From Pseudomonas sp. RIT-PI-r (lineage in GTDB: Bacteria; Pseudomonadota; Gammaproteobacteria; Pseudomonadales; Pseudomonadaceae), in contig NZ_LIGE01000026.1 of NCBI RefSeq assembly GCF_001297015.1, forward strand, positions 1-47,236: a DNA stretch of 47,236 nucleotides, in the 5' to 3' direction. Positions 8,873 to 17,078 of the stretch are shown in pieces; within the stretch, counting starts at the first letter, position 1, and every line of letters starts with the position of its first letter. The notes below the pieces were generated by a model that saw only the letters and a program-made list of their open reading frames with translations, was not told the DNA's origin and did no database searches. A program made the position numbers and the translations under genes.

Positions 8873-10156
8873 ATGTCTCGTTCCGAAACCCTGTTTGCCA
8901 ATGCTCAGAAACACATTCCCGGTGGCGTAAACTCGCCAGTCCGGGCATTCAAGAGCGTTGGCGGCACACCGTTGTTCTTCAAGCACGCTGAAGGTGCTTA
9001 CGTCACCGATGAAGACGACAAGCGTTATGTTGATTACGTTGGTTCGTGGGGCCCGATGATCCTCGGCCACAGCCACCCGGACGTGCTCGACGCGGTGCGC
9101 AATCAACTGCAACACGGCTTGTCGTACGGCGCGCCGACTGCGATGGAAACCGAAATGGCCGATCTGGTCTGCTCGTTGGTGCCGTCGATGGACATGGTGC
9201 GCATGGTCAGCTCCGGCACCGAAGCGACCATGAGTGCGATCCGTCTGGCCCGTGGTTACACCGGTCGTGACAGCATCATCAAATTCGAAGGCTGCTACCA
9301 CGGCCACTCCGACAGCCTGCTGGTCAAGGCCGGCTCCGGCGCCCTGACCCAAGGCGTGCCGAGCTCGGCCGGCGTGCCAGCGGCATTCGCCAAACACACA
9401 CTGACGCTGCCGTTCAACGACATCGACGCCGTTGAAAAAATGCTCGCCGAAGTAGGCGAGGAAGTGGCATGCATCATCGTCGAGCCGGTGGCCGGCAACA
9501 TGAACTGCGTACCACCGGCGCCGGGTTTCCTCGAAGGCCTGCGTTCGCTGTGCGACAAGCATGGCGTGGTGCTGATTTTCGACGAAGTGATGACCGGTTT
9601 CCGCGTTGCCCTCGGCGGTGCTCAGGCGTACTACGGGGTCAATCCTGACCTGACCACCTTCGGCAAGATCATCGGCGGCGGCATGCCGGTCGGCTGCTTC
9701 GGCGGCAAGCGCGAAATCATGGAGCGCATTGCGCCGCTGGGCCCGGTATATCAAGCCGGTACGCTGTCGGGTAACCCGCTGGCGATGGCCGCTGGTTTGA
9801 CCACGCTGCGTCTGATCAGCCGTCCGGGTTTCCACGCCGAGCTGACTGACTACACCACGCGGCTGCTCGATGGTCTGCAACAACGCGCCGATGCTGCTGG
9901 CATTCCGTTCGTGACCACCCAGGCTGGCGGCATGTTCGGTCTGTACTTCAGCGGCGCCGACGACATCGTCACCTTTGAAGACGTGATGGCCAGCGACGCG
10001 GCACTGTTCGGTCGCTTCTTCCACCTGATGCTGGAAGGTGGCGTGTACCTGGCACCGAGCGCCTTCGAAGCCGGTTTCACCTCGATCGCCCATGGTGAGG
10101 CCGAGTTGAAACTGACCCTGGACGCTGCCGAACGCGCCTTCGCTGCACTGAAGTAA
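8873..10156 (+). CDS. hemL: Glutamate-1-semialdehyde 2,1-aminomutase
   Basis: 427 aa, a PLP-dependent class III aminotransferase-fold enzyme that makes 5-aminolevulinate in the C5 pathway of tetrapyrrole synthesis. It opens with SETLFANAQKHIPGGVNSPVRAF, a family hallmark. Other motifs are MVSSGTEATMSAIRLARG, the PLP-contact Asp in LIFDEVMTGFRV, and the Schiff-base Lys in TTFGKIIGGGMPVG. It is the last gene of the thiD-thiE-hemL run; the shared interest may be the cofactor link between thiamine and heme pathways, or simply conserved order. A stem-loop follows 10 bp after the stop. Confidence 0.96.
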   Translation: MSRSETLFANAQKHIPGGVNSPVRAFKSVGGTPLFFKHAEGAYVTDEDDKRYVDYVGSWGPMILGHSHPDVLDAVRNQLQHGLSYGAPTAMETEMADLVCSLVPSMDMVRMVSSGTEATMSAIRLARGYTGRDSIIKFEGCYHGHSDSLLVKAGSGALTQGVPSSAGVPAAFAKHTLTLPFNDIDAVEKMLAEVGEEVACIIVEPVAGNMNCVPPAPGFLEGLRSLCDKHGVVLIFDEVMTGFRVALGGAQAYYGVNPDLTTFGKIIGGGMPVGCFGGKREIMERIAPLGPVYQAGTLSGNPLAMAAGLTTLRLISRPGFHAELTDYTTRLLDGLQQRADAAGIPFVTTQAGGMFGLYFSGADDIVTFEDVMASDAALFGRFFHLMLEGGVYLAPSAFEAGFTSIAHGEAELKLTLDAAERAFAALK

Positions 10157-10166
10157 TCGCCGTACC

Positions 10167-10194
10167 GCTGACGTTGGCTATGGCCAGCGTCAGC
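10167..10194 (+). terminator. Stem-loop after hemL
   Basis: GCTGACGTTGGC pairs with GCCAGCGTCAGC around a 4-base loop, a 12-bp stem with one G-T pair, starting 11 bp after the hemL stop. There is no T-run behind it, so it could be a factor-dependent terminator or an mRNA 3'-end stabiliser rather than a classical intrinsic terminator. Confidence 0.5.
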
Positions 10195-10293
10195 ATTCAC
10201 CTACACCCACGCTGTTTTTCCGATGCTCCTGCTAAAAATCTTCCCTAAAGTGGGCGATATATTCCCCGCGCAGCAGAAAAACGAGTAAAGACT

Positions 10294-10323
10294 TTGTAAG
10301 GTTGGCCCTGCTTATTTCATAAT
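10294..10323 (+). promoter_or_regulatory. Sigma-70-type promoter for the Sel1-repeat gene
   Basis: TTGTAA (10294-10299) and CATAAT (10318-10323) are separated by 18 bp, a good match to a housekeeping promoter. Transcription would start near 10330, about 50 bases before the ATG. The region just upstream is A/T-rich. Confidence 0.5.
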
Positions 10324-10381
10324 GCGCGCTTATTGGATCCCTCGATGGGTCCGCGTGCCCTTCAGAGGTAAGTCGATTCCC

Positions 10382-10936
10382 ATGAACCGCACCGGCCGCA
10401 CCCTTGCCTTGGGCTGCCTGTTGCTCCTTCAGCCCCTGCTCGCGCATGCACAAGCAGGCGGCAACTCGTTGTTGATCCCGGCGATGGGTCGTTGCACCCT
10501 CAATACTCAGCCGCAAGACGTCACGCAGGCCTTGGCCGCGTGCCAGAAAGCGGCGGACGAAGGGGATGCGCAAGCGCAATACGAGTTGGGTGAGTTCTAC
10601 TACGACGGCAAGAATGCGCCGCGCGACCTCAATCAAGCCCTGAGCTATTTCGAAAAAGCCTCGTTGCAAGGCCACGCTCAGGCGCAATTCAAGCTCGGCA
10701 CCATGTTCTTCCACGGTGAAGGCGTGCAGGCCAACAACATTCAGGCGTATATCGTGCTGAAGATGGCCGCGGTCAACGGCGCTGAAGATGCGCTGGACAC
10801 CGCCGACGAAGTTTCCGAAAAGATGTCCCGCGAAGATCTTGAGACCGCCACCCAGGTACTCGGGCAGATTTTCCGTAAATACCTGATGGAACTGCAGAGC
10901 GCCGATGGGCGTACGCCGTTCTCGCCTCTTCCCTGA
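10382..10936 (+). CDS. Sel1/TPR-repeat periplasmic protein
   Basis: 184 aa. A clear signal peptide (MNRTGRTLALGCLLLLQPLLAHAQA) predicts export. Two Sel1-like repeats follow at about residues 60-125: AQAQYELGEFYYDGKNAPRD-type and AQAQFKLGTMFFHGEGVQAN-type. Sel1 repeats form alpha-solenoids that bind other proteins, but the partner cannot be told from sequence. I chose the ATG at 10382 because AGAGGTAAG precedes it; an upstream frame adds 20 residues before the signal peptide. It is monocistronic, with a promoter-like element upstream and a palindrome downstream. Confidence 0.85.
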   Translation: MNRTGRTLALGCLLLLQPLLAHAQAGGNSLLIPAMGRCTLNTQPQDVTQALAACQKAADEGDAQAQYELGEFYYDGKNAPRDLNQALSYFEKASLQGHAQAQFKLGTMFFHGEGVQANNIQAYIVLKMAAVNGAEDALDTADEVSEKMSREDLETATQVLGQIFRKYLMELQSADGRTPFSPLP

Positions 10937-10945
10937 TCAGCGATA

Positions 10946-11038
10946 GTTCCCACGCTCTGCGTGGGAATTCATCCCGTGACGCTCCGCGTCACCGACGCAG
11001 AGCGTCGAGGGCGGCGTTCCCACGCAGAGCGTGGGAAC
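10946..11038. repeat. GTTCCCACGC repeat, copy 1
   Basis: The outer arms GTTCCCACGCTCTGCGTGGGAA and its counterpart near 11016-11038 are each small palindromes and also pair with each other, enclosing a further GACGCTCCGCGTC / GACGCAGAGCGTC pair. It is a nested palindrome between two convergent genes (the Sel1-repeat and DUF1820 genes), where it could act as a two-way terminator. Confidence 0.85.
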
Positions 11039-11060
11039 GATCAGCATCCAGAATCTGCTG

Positions 11061-11390
11061 TTACTTCTCAGGCATCGGCATCGGAAACGGCATCACATTG
11101 CCGACCGCGCCGCGGGCTTCGCTGATTTTCGGGGTACCCAGACGCTCCACCTCGTCGATGCGCACAATCGAGTGCATCGGCACAAAGCTGCGCACCACGC
11201 CTTCGAACTGCGCCTTGAGCTTTTCTTCGCTCGGGTCGACGACCACTTGCGTACGCTCGCCAAAGACGAACTCTTCCACTTCCAGAAAGCCCCACAGATC
11301 ACTTTGATAGATCTGCTTGGCGTACATTTCGAACACCTGGCCCTGGTTGAGGAAAATCACCTTATAGATTGGAGCTTCGCGTTTGGTCAT
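11061..11390 (-). CDS. DUF1820 family protein
   Basis: 109 aa, a conserved protein of unknown function (DUF1820) from gammaproteobacteria. It begins MTKREAPIYKVIFLNQGQVFEMYAKQIYQSDLWGFLEVEEFVFGE, the most conserved part of the family. It has no signal peptide or membrane helix, so it is probably cytoplasmic, and the tail PMPMPEK is proline-rich. I chose the ATG at 11390 because family similarity starts there; the longer frame adds 39 residues of untypical composition. An odd point is that the ATG follows a run of eight C residues on the coding strand, with no Shine-Dalgarno visible. It is divergent from miaB. Confidence 0.82.
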   Translation of the reverse strand: MTKREAPIYKVIFLNQGQVFEMYAKQIYQSDLWGFLEVEEFVFGERTQVVVDPSEEKLKAQFEGVVRSFVPMHSIVRIDEVERLGTPKISEARGAVGNVMPFPMPMPEK

Positions 11391-11482
11391 GGCGGGGGGG
11401 GAACATCGGGGGTAAAAATGAGGGCGCAAACTATAGCATAGCCTCCGGGCGCACAGCGGTAGGAACCTGAGGGCTTGTTCCC

Positions 11483-11488
11483 TATAAT
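11483..11488 (+). promoter_or_regulatory. -10 element of the miaB promoter
   Basis: A perfect TATAAT lies 36 bp before the miaB ATG. No convincing -35 hexamer is found at 16-18 bp, so the call rests on the -10 alone. Confidence 0.35.
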
Positions 11489-11523
11489 GCCGGGTTCTTT
11501 GAATCACGTGATGACCCTAATCC

Positions 11524-12852
11524 ATGGCCAAGAAGCTTTACATCGAAACCCACGGTTGCCAGATGAACGAGTACGACAGCTCGCGCATGGTCGATCTGCT
11601 GGGTGAACATCAGGCCCTGGAAGTCACCGCCCGCGCGGAAGACGCCGACGTGATTCTGCTCAACACCTGCTCGATCCGCGAGCGCGCCCAGGATCGCGTG
11701 TATTCGCAGCTCGGCCGCTGGCGCGAACTGAAACTGGCCAACCCGGAGATGGTGATCGCCGTTGGCGGTTGCGTGGCCAGTCAGGAAGGCGCAGCGATTC
11801 GTGATCGCGCCCCATACGTCGATGTCGTGTTCGGCCCGCAGACGCTGCACCGCCTGCCGGAAATGATCGACGCTGCACGCATCACCAAGCTGCCGCAGGT
11901 CGACGTGTCGTTCCCGGAAATCGAAAAATTCGACCACTTGCCCGAGCCGCGCATCGATGGCCCGAGCGCGTACGTGTCGGTAATGGAAGGTTGCAGCAAA
12001 TACTGTACGTTCTGCGTGGTGCCTTACACCCGTGGCGAAGAAGTCAGCCGGCCGTTCGATGACGTGATCGCCGAAGTCATCCACCTCGCCGAGAACGGCG
12101 TGCGTGAAGTGACTTTGCTGGGTCAGAACGTCAACGGCTATCGCGGTACGACCCACGATGGTCGTTTGGCCGATCTCGCCGAGCTGATTCGCGTAGTTGC
12201 CGCCATCGATGGCATCGACCGCATTCGTTACACCACTTCGCACCCGCTGGAATTCTCCGACAGTCTGATTCAGGCCCACGCCGATGTGCCGGAACTGGTG
12301 AAACACCTGCACTTGCCGGTGCAATCGGGTTCCGACCGGATTCTCGCGGCGATGAAGCGCAATCACACCGCGCTTGAGTACAAATCCAAGCTGCGCAAAC
12401 TGCGCGCCGCTGTGCCGGGAATCTGCATCAGCTCGGACTTTATCGTCGGTTTCCCCGGCGAAACCGAGAAAGATTTCGAACAGACCATGAAGCTGATTGC
12501 CGACGTCGGTTTCGACTTTTCCTACTCGTTCGTTTACAGCCAGCGACCGGGCACCCCGGCTGCCGATCTGGCCGACGACACACCGGAAGAGTTGAAGAAG
12601 GAGCGCCTGAACGCACTGCAACATCGTTTGAATCAGCAAGGTTTCGAGATCAGCCGACAAATGGTCGGCTCGATCCAGCGCATTCTGGTGACCGATTATT
12701 CGAAGAAAGACCCGGGCGAGCTGCAAGGACGCACCGAGAATAATCGTATCGTCAACTTCCGCTGCGACAATCCGACCCTGATCGGCCAGTTCGCCGACGT
12801 GCACATCGACGCGGCGCAGCCGCACTCGCTGCGCGGCTCGCTGATCCAATAA
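11524..12852 (+). CDS. miaB: tRNA-i6A37 methylthiotransferase MiaB
   Basis: 442 aa, a radical-SAM enzyme that adds a methylthio group to i6A37 of tRNAs reading UNN codons. The N-terminal UPF0004 domain holds three cluster cysteines (THGCQMNEYDS, LNTCSIRE, GGCVASQEG). The radical-SAM CxxxCxxC is in EGCSKYCTFCVVPYTRG, followed by LLGQNVNGY and HLPVQSGSD. The C-terminal TRAM domain spans about 375-440. ATG at 11524 with a TATAAT 36 bp upstream. The next operon, ybeZ-ybeY-corC-lnt, starts 228 bp downstream after a palindrome; the order miaB-ybeZ-ybeY-corC-lnt is also found in E. coli. Confidence 0.97.
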   Translation: MAKKLYIETHGCQMNEYDSSRMVDLLGEHQALEVTARAEDADVILLNTCSIRERAQDRVYSQLGRWRELKLANPEMVIAVGGCVASQEGAAIRDRAPYVDVVFGPQTLHRLPEMIDAARITKLPQVDVSFPEIEKFDHLPEPRIDGPSAYVSVMEGCSKYCTFCVVPYTRGEEVSRPFDDVIAEVIHLAENGVREVTLLGQNVNGYRGTTHDGRLADLAELIRVVAAIDGIDRIRYTTSHPLEFSDSLIQAHADVPELVKHLHLPVQSGSDRILAAMKRNHTALEYKSKLRKLRAAVPGICISSDFIVGFPGETEKDFEQTMKLIADVGFDFSYSFVYSQRPGTPAADLADDTPEELKKERLNALQHRLNQQGFEISRQMVGSIQRILVTDYSKKDPGELQGRTENNRIVNFRCDNPTLIGQFADVHIDAAQPHSLRGSLIQ

Positions 12853-12876
12853 CAGATATCAGCAGCACAGAAAAAC

Positions 12877-12968
12877 CTGTGGGAGCTGGCTTGCCAGCGA
12901 TGAGGCCATCAGCCCCGACAAATATGTCGCCTGCTGCACCGCTATCGCTGGCAAGCCAGCTCCCACAG
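12877..12968. repeat. CTGTGGGAGCTGGC palindrome
   Basis: Perfect 25-bp arms (12877-12901 and 12944-12968) with a 42-bp spacer, between miaB and ybeZ. It is a different family from the GTAGGAGCTGCCG repeats, and only one copy is seen in the window. Confidence 0.85.
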
Positions 12969-13080
12969 TGGACAGCATTGTTCTTCAGAATGTACTCATC
13001 CATTTAAGAGCTTTCGCACCCAGGCCTCTGGCGTTATCCTTGATTTCATCTCAATTGCCCCAGGGCGGCTAAATACGACC

Positions 13081-14079
13081 TTGAACGCACCCATAGAACC
13101 ACATCGTTTTATCCTCGAGCCCTTTGAGGCTCGCCGCTTCGCCAATCTGTGCGGGCAATTCGACGAGCATTTGCGCTTGATCGAACAGCGCCTGACCATC
13201 GAGATCCGCAACCGCGGAAACCAGTTCGAGCTGATCGGCGATCCCAAGCACACCACGTCTGCGGAAAATCTGATTCGTCGCCTGTACCGGGAAACCAAGG
13301 GTTCAGAGCTGTCGCCAGATACGGTGCACCTGTTCCTGCAGGAATCGGCCGTGGTCGAGCTGGACAATCACGCCCCCGCCGAAGCCTCCGTCGCCCTGCG
13401 CACCAAGAAAGGCATGATTCGCCCGCGCGGCTTGAATCAGTTGCGCTATGTGAAGGAAATCCTCGGCAACGACATCAACTTCGGCATCGGTCCAGCCGGT
13501 ACCGGCAAGACCTATCTGGCCGTTGCTTGCGCTGTCGATGCACTGGAGCGTGAACAGATCCGTCGCATCCTGCTGGTGCGTCCGGCGGTTGAAGCGGGTG
13601 AAAAACTCGGCTTCCTGCCCGGCGACCTGTCGCAGAAGATCGACCCGTACCTGCGCCCGCTCTACGACGCGCTCTACGAGATGCTCGGTTTTGAATACGT
13701 GGCCAAGCTGATTGAACGTCAGGTGATCGAAGTCGCGCCGCTGGCCTACATGCGCGGTCGCACGCTGAACAACAGCTTCATCATTCTCGACGAAAGCCAG
13801 AACACCACCGTCGAACAAATGAAAATGTTCCTGACCCGGATCGGCTTCGGTTCTACCGCCGTCATCACCGGTGACATTACCCAAGTCGACCTGCCGAAAG
13901 GCACCAAGTCGGGTCTGCACCATGTGATCGAAGTGCTCAAAGACGTACCGGGTATCAGCTTCACGCACTTCCAGCCCAAAGACGTCGTGCGCCATCCTTT
14001 GGTCCAGCGGATCGTCGAAGCCTACGAGCGCTTCGAAAACCGTGACGAAGCACCCAAGGACACCTCGCGAAATGCTTGA
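13081..14079 (+). CDS. ybeZ: PhoH-like ATPase YbeZ
   Basis: 332 aa. A P-loop NTPase of the PhoH family with an N-terminal domain (about 1-130), Walker A GPAGTGKTY and Walker B FIILDESQNTT. YbeZ is linked to the endoribonuclease YbeY and to rRNA handling; here the two genes overlap by 8 bp, which supports joint action. The start is TTG at 13081, giving MNAPIEPHRFILEPFEARRF, the usual family N-terminus. The only purine-rich site is AGGGCGG about 12 bases upstream, so translation may be modest. The domain order and length are normal. Confidence 0.93.
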   Translation: MNAPIEPHRFILEPFEARRFANLCGQFDEHLRLIEQRLTIEIRNRGNQFELIGDPKHTTSAENLIRRLYRETKGSELSPDTVHLFLQESAVVELDNHAPAEASVALRTKKGMIRPRGLNQLRYVKEILGNDINFGIGPAGTGKTYLAVACAVDALEREQIRRILLVRPAVEAGEKLGFLPGDLSQKIDPYLRPLYDALYEMLGFEYVAKLIERQVIEVAPLAYMRGRTLNNSFIILDESQNTTVEQMKMFLTRIGFGSTAVITGDITQVDLPKGTKSGLHHVIEVLKDVPGISFTHFQPKDVVRHPLVQRIVEAYERFENRDEAPKDTSRNA

Positions 14080-14566
14080 GCTAGACCTGCAAATCGCGAC
14101 TGAAGCGAACGCGCCGAGTGAAGCCGACTTCCGCCTGTGGTGCGAACTGGCCCTGCGCCAGCGCACCGCTGACTCGGAAATGACCATTCGTCTGGTCGAC
14201 GAGGAAGAAGGTCGCGAACTCAACCACACCTGGCGCCACAAGGATTACGCGACCAACGTCCTGTCGTTCCCGGCGGAAGTGCCTGACGAGTTTCTCGACA
14301 TCCCATTGCTTGGCGATCTGGTGATCTGCGTGGCCGTGGTTGAGCGCGAAGCTGCCGAGCAAGGCAAGGAACTAAAGGCCCATTGGGCACATCTGGTCAT
14401 TCACGGCTGCTTGCATCTGCTCGGTTACGACCATATAGATGATGAAGAAGCCGAAGAAATGGAAGCACTGGAACGCGAGTTGCTTGCCGAATTGGGCTAT
14501 CCCGATCCGTACGCGGACGACGAACCCGAAACATCCCCTATCGTTACAACAAAGGATTCAGAGTAA
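14072..14566 (+). CDS. ybeY: rRNA maturation endoribonuclease YbeY
   Basis: 164 aa, a zinc-dependent single-strand endoribonuclease needed for 16S rRNA 3'-end maturation and ribosome quality control. The metal-binding motif HxxxHxxxxxH is seen in HLVIHGCLHLLGYDH, with the preceding TNVLSFP strand typical of the family. The C-terminus is acidic (EEAEEMEALEREL and DDEPE). I chose the ATG at 14072, which lies inside the end of ybeZ (8-nt overlap) with AAGGA about 12 bases before, so translation is probably coupled. corC follows after 5 bp. Confidence 0.95.
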   Translation: MLELDLQIATEANAPSEADFRLWCELALRQRTADSEMTIRLVDEEEGRELNHTWRHKDYATNVLSFPAEVPDEFLDIPLLGDLVICVAVVEREAAEQGKELKAHWAHLVIHGCLHLLGYDHIDDEEAEEMEALERELLAELGYPDPYADDEPETSPIVTTKDSE

Positions 14567-14571
14567 TCGCT

Positions 14572-15411
14572 ATGAGCGAAGATCGATCGAGCAACGGGCA
14601 GAAGTCATGGCTGGGTAAACTGACCCAGGCTTTTGCCCACGAGCCGAAGAACCGTCAGGAGCTTCTCGAGCTGCTGCGTGATGCACATCAGAACAAACTG
14701 CTGGACAGCGAAGCGCTGGCCATCGTCGAAGGCGCCATTCAGGTGGCTGACCTGCAAGTACGCGACATCATGGTGCCGCGCTCGCAGATGATCAGCATCA
14801 AGGCGACCCAGACACCGCGTGAATTCCTTCCGGCCGTGGTCGACTCGGCCCACTCGCGCTATCCGGTCATCGGCGAAAGCCATGACGACGTGATGGGCGT
14901 GCTGCTGGCCAAGGATCTGTTGCCGCTGATCCTCAAGGAAAACGGCGACAGCTTCAACATCAAGGATCTGCTGCGCCCGGCCACCTTCGTGCCGGAGTCC
15001 AAGCGTCTGAACGTGTTGCTGCGTGAATTTCGCGCCAACCATAACCACATGGCCATCGTCATCGACGAATACGGCGGCGTGGCGGGTCTGGTGACCATCG
15101 AAGACGTGCTGGAACAGATCGTCGGCGACATCGAAGACGAGCACGATGTCGAAGAAGACAGCTACATCAAGCCATTGCCGAGTGGCGACTTCCTGATCAA
15201 GGCACTGACGCCGATCGAGAACTTCAACGAGTTCTTCGACAGCGAGTTCTCCGACGACGAGTTCGACACCGTCGGCGGTCTGGTGATGAGCGCGTTCGGG
15301 CACTTGCCAAAACGCAACGAAATCACTGAAATCGGTGCTTATCGTTTCCGCATCCTGAATGCCGACAGCCGTCGGATTCATTTGCTGCGACTGACACCAA
15401 TCGCCCGGTAA
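14572..15411 (+). CDS. corC: CorC-type CBS-domain protein
   Basis: 279 aa. It has two CBS domains (about 65-190, including RDIMVPRSQM and AIVIDEYGGVAGLVTIEDVLEQIVGDIEDEHD) followed by a C-terminal CorC/HlyC transporter-associated domain (about 200-275). There is no membrane DUF21 domain, so this is the soluble CorC form, associated with magnesium and cobalt efflux or resistance through a partner protein. A role in metal homeostasis is family knowledge and is not shown by the sequence. It lies 5 bp after ybeY and 17 bp before lnt. Confidence 0.93.
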   Translation: MSEDRSSNGQKSWLGKLTQAFAHEPKNRQELLELLRDAHQNKLLDSEALAIVEGAIQVADLQVRDIMVPRSQMISIKATQTPREFLPAVVDSAHSRYPVIGESHDDVMGVLLAKDLLPLILKENGDSFNIKDLLRPATFVPESKRLNVLLREFRANHNHMAIVIDEYGGVAGLVTIEDVLEQIVGDIEDEHDVEEDSYIKPLPSGDFLIKALTPIENFNEFFDSEFSDDEFDTVGGLVMSAFGHLPKRNEITEIGAYRFRILNADSRRIHLLRLTPIAR

Positions 15412-15428
15412 CACATCTAAGGATTGAA

Positions 15429-16952
15429 ATGCGCTGGACAACCCGCCCCGGCTGGCCCGGTAACCTGCTGGCCGTGGCGGCCGGTGCAATCACCACCTTC
15501 GCTCTGGCGCCTTTCAACATCTGGCCGTTGGCTTTGCTGGCGGTCGGCCTGTTCTATGCCGGCCTGCGCGAGCTAAGTCCGCGTCAGGCGCTGGGCCGTG
15601 GCTGGTGTTTCGGCTTCGGGCTGTTCGGCGCCGGCACCAGCTGGATCTACTACAGCATTCACCATTTCGGCGGCGCTTCGGTGCTGCTGGCCGGGTTCCT
15701 GATGCTGTTGTTCACAGCAGCGATTGCCTGGTTCTTCGCCCTGCCCGCCTGGTTGTGGGCGCGCTGGCTGCGCCGTAATGAAGCGCCGCTGGCCGACGCC
15801 CTCGCGTTTGCTGCGCTGTGGGTCGGTCAGGAAATGTTTCGCGGCTGGTTCCTTACTGGTTTCCCTTGGCTGTACTCCGGTTACAGCCAGCTCGACGGTC
15901 CGCTGTCGGGGCTCGCGCCAGTCGGCGGCATGTGGCTGGTGTCGTTCGTGCTGGCACTGACGGCTGCGTTGATCTACAAAGCGCCGCGCTTGCTGCAAAC
16001 AGGTCGCAAAGCCTTTGTCGTTGCCGGTCTGGTGCTGCTGATCGGGCCTTGGGCAGCGGGCATTGCGCTCAAGGGCCACGCCTGGACCAGCCCGTCCGGC
16101 GCGCCGCTGAGCGTTGCCGCGATTCAGGGCAACGTCGCACAGAGCATGAAATGGGATCCGGCCGAGCTCAACGCGCAGCTGGCCTTGTACCGCGATTTGA
16201 GCTTCCGTTCGAAACCGGTGGACCTGCTGATCTGGCCGGAAACCGCCGTGCCCGTGCTCAAGGAGTCCGCCGAGGGCTACCTGAGCATGATGGGCAACTT
16301 CGCCGCTGAGCGTAAATCGGCGCTGATCACCGGCGTGCCGATTCGCGAAATGGTCCGCCACGAAAGACGTTTCTTCAACGGGATTACCGTGGTCGGCGAA
16401 GGTGACGGCACTTACCTGAAGCAGAAACTGGTGCCGTTCGGCGAATACGTGCCGCTGCAGGACATTCTCCGTGGCTTGATCGCGTTCTTCGACTTGCCGA
16501 TGTCCGACTTCGCCCGTGGCCCCGCCGATCAGGCGCTGTTGCAGGCCAAGGGTTACCAGATTGCGCCGTTCATCTGCTACGAAGTGGTGTACCCGGACTT
16601 CGCCGCCGGTCTGTCAGCGCGCAGTGATTTGCTGCTGACGATCAGCAACGACACCTGGTTCGGCACCTCGATCGGCCCGCTGCAGCATTTGCAGATGGCG
16701 CAGATGCGGGCGCTGGAGGCGGGCCGCTGGATGATTCGCGCGACCAACAACGGTGTGACTGGCTTGATCAACCCGTTCGGGCAGATCACCGAGCAGATTC
16801 CGCAGTTCGAGCAGGGCGTGCTGTACGGCGAAGTAGTGCCGATGCACAACTTGACGCCGTATCTGCAATACCGCTCGTGGCCGCTGATGATCGTGTGCCT
16901 GCTGTTGTTTGGCTGGGCACTGATGGCGAGCCGGATGTCGAAAACCCTTTAA
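15429..16952 (+). CDS. lnt: Apolipoprotein N-acyltransferase
   Basis: 507 aa, an inner-membrane enzyme that adds the third acyl chain to the N-terminal Cys of lipoproteins. The N-terminal part (about 1-210) carries six or more membrane helices. The C-terminal part is a carbon-nitrogen-hydrolase (nitrilase-like) domain with the E-K-C triad visible: Glu271 in IWPETAVP, Lys in YLKQKLVPFGEYVP and Cys383 in FICYEVVYPD. A final helix closes the protein. Its products would include LptE, RlpA, the SltB3-like enzyme, and the MORN and YceK-like lipoproteins encoded in this window. Last gene of the ybeZ-ybeY-corC-lnt run. Confidence 0.96.
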   Translation: MRWTTRPGWPGNLLAVAAGAITTFALAPFNIWPLALLAVGLFYAGLRELSPRQALGRGWCFGFGLFGAGTSWIYYSIHHFGGASVLLAGFLMLLFTAAIAWFFALPAWLWARWLRRNEAPLADALAFAALWVGQEMFRGWFLTGFPWLYSGYSQLDGPLSGLAPVGGMWLVSFVLALTAALIYKAPRLLQTGRKAFVVAGLVLLIGPWAAGIALKGHAWTSPSGAPLSVAAIQGNVAQSMKWDPAELNAQLALYRDLSFRSKPVDLLIWPETAVPVLKESAEGYLSMMGNFAAERKSALITGVPIREMVRHERRFFNGITVVGEGDGTYLKQKLVPFGEYVPLQDILRGLIAFFDLPMSDFARGPADQALLQAKGYQIAPFICYEVVYPDFAAGLSARSDLLLTISNDTWFGTSIGPLQHLQMAQMRALEAGRWMIRATNNGVTGLINPFGQITEQIPQFEQGVLYGEVVPMHNLTPYLQYRSWPLMIVCLLLFGWALMASRMSKTL

Positions 16953-16965
16953 AGCCCTCCGACAT

Positions 16966-17076
16966 GATCGTTCCCACGCTCCGCGTGGGAACGCCGCCGG
17001 GGACGCTCCGCGTTCCGCTTCGGATGTGGCGCAGAGCGCCACGGGATGCATTCCCACGCAGAGCGTGGGAACGATC
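16966..17076. repeat. GTTCCCACGC repeat, copy 2
   Basis: It begins GATCGTTCCCACGCTCCGCG and ends with the inverse CGTGGGAACGATC, with inner GACGCTCCGCG-type units and a GTGGCGCAGAGCGCCAC palindrome. It sits exactly between convergent lnt and the YdcF-like gene, filling most of the 126-bp gap, so it could terminate both. Confidence 0.85.
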
Positions 17077-17078
17077 AA

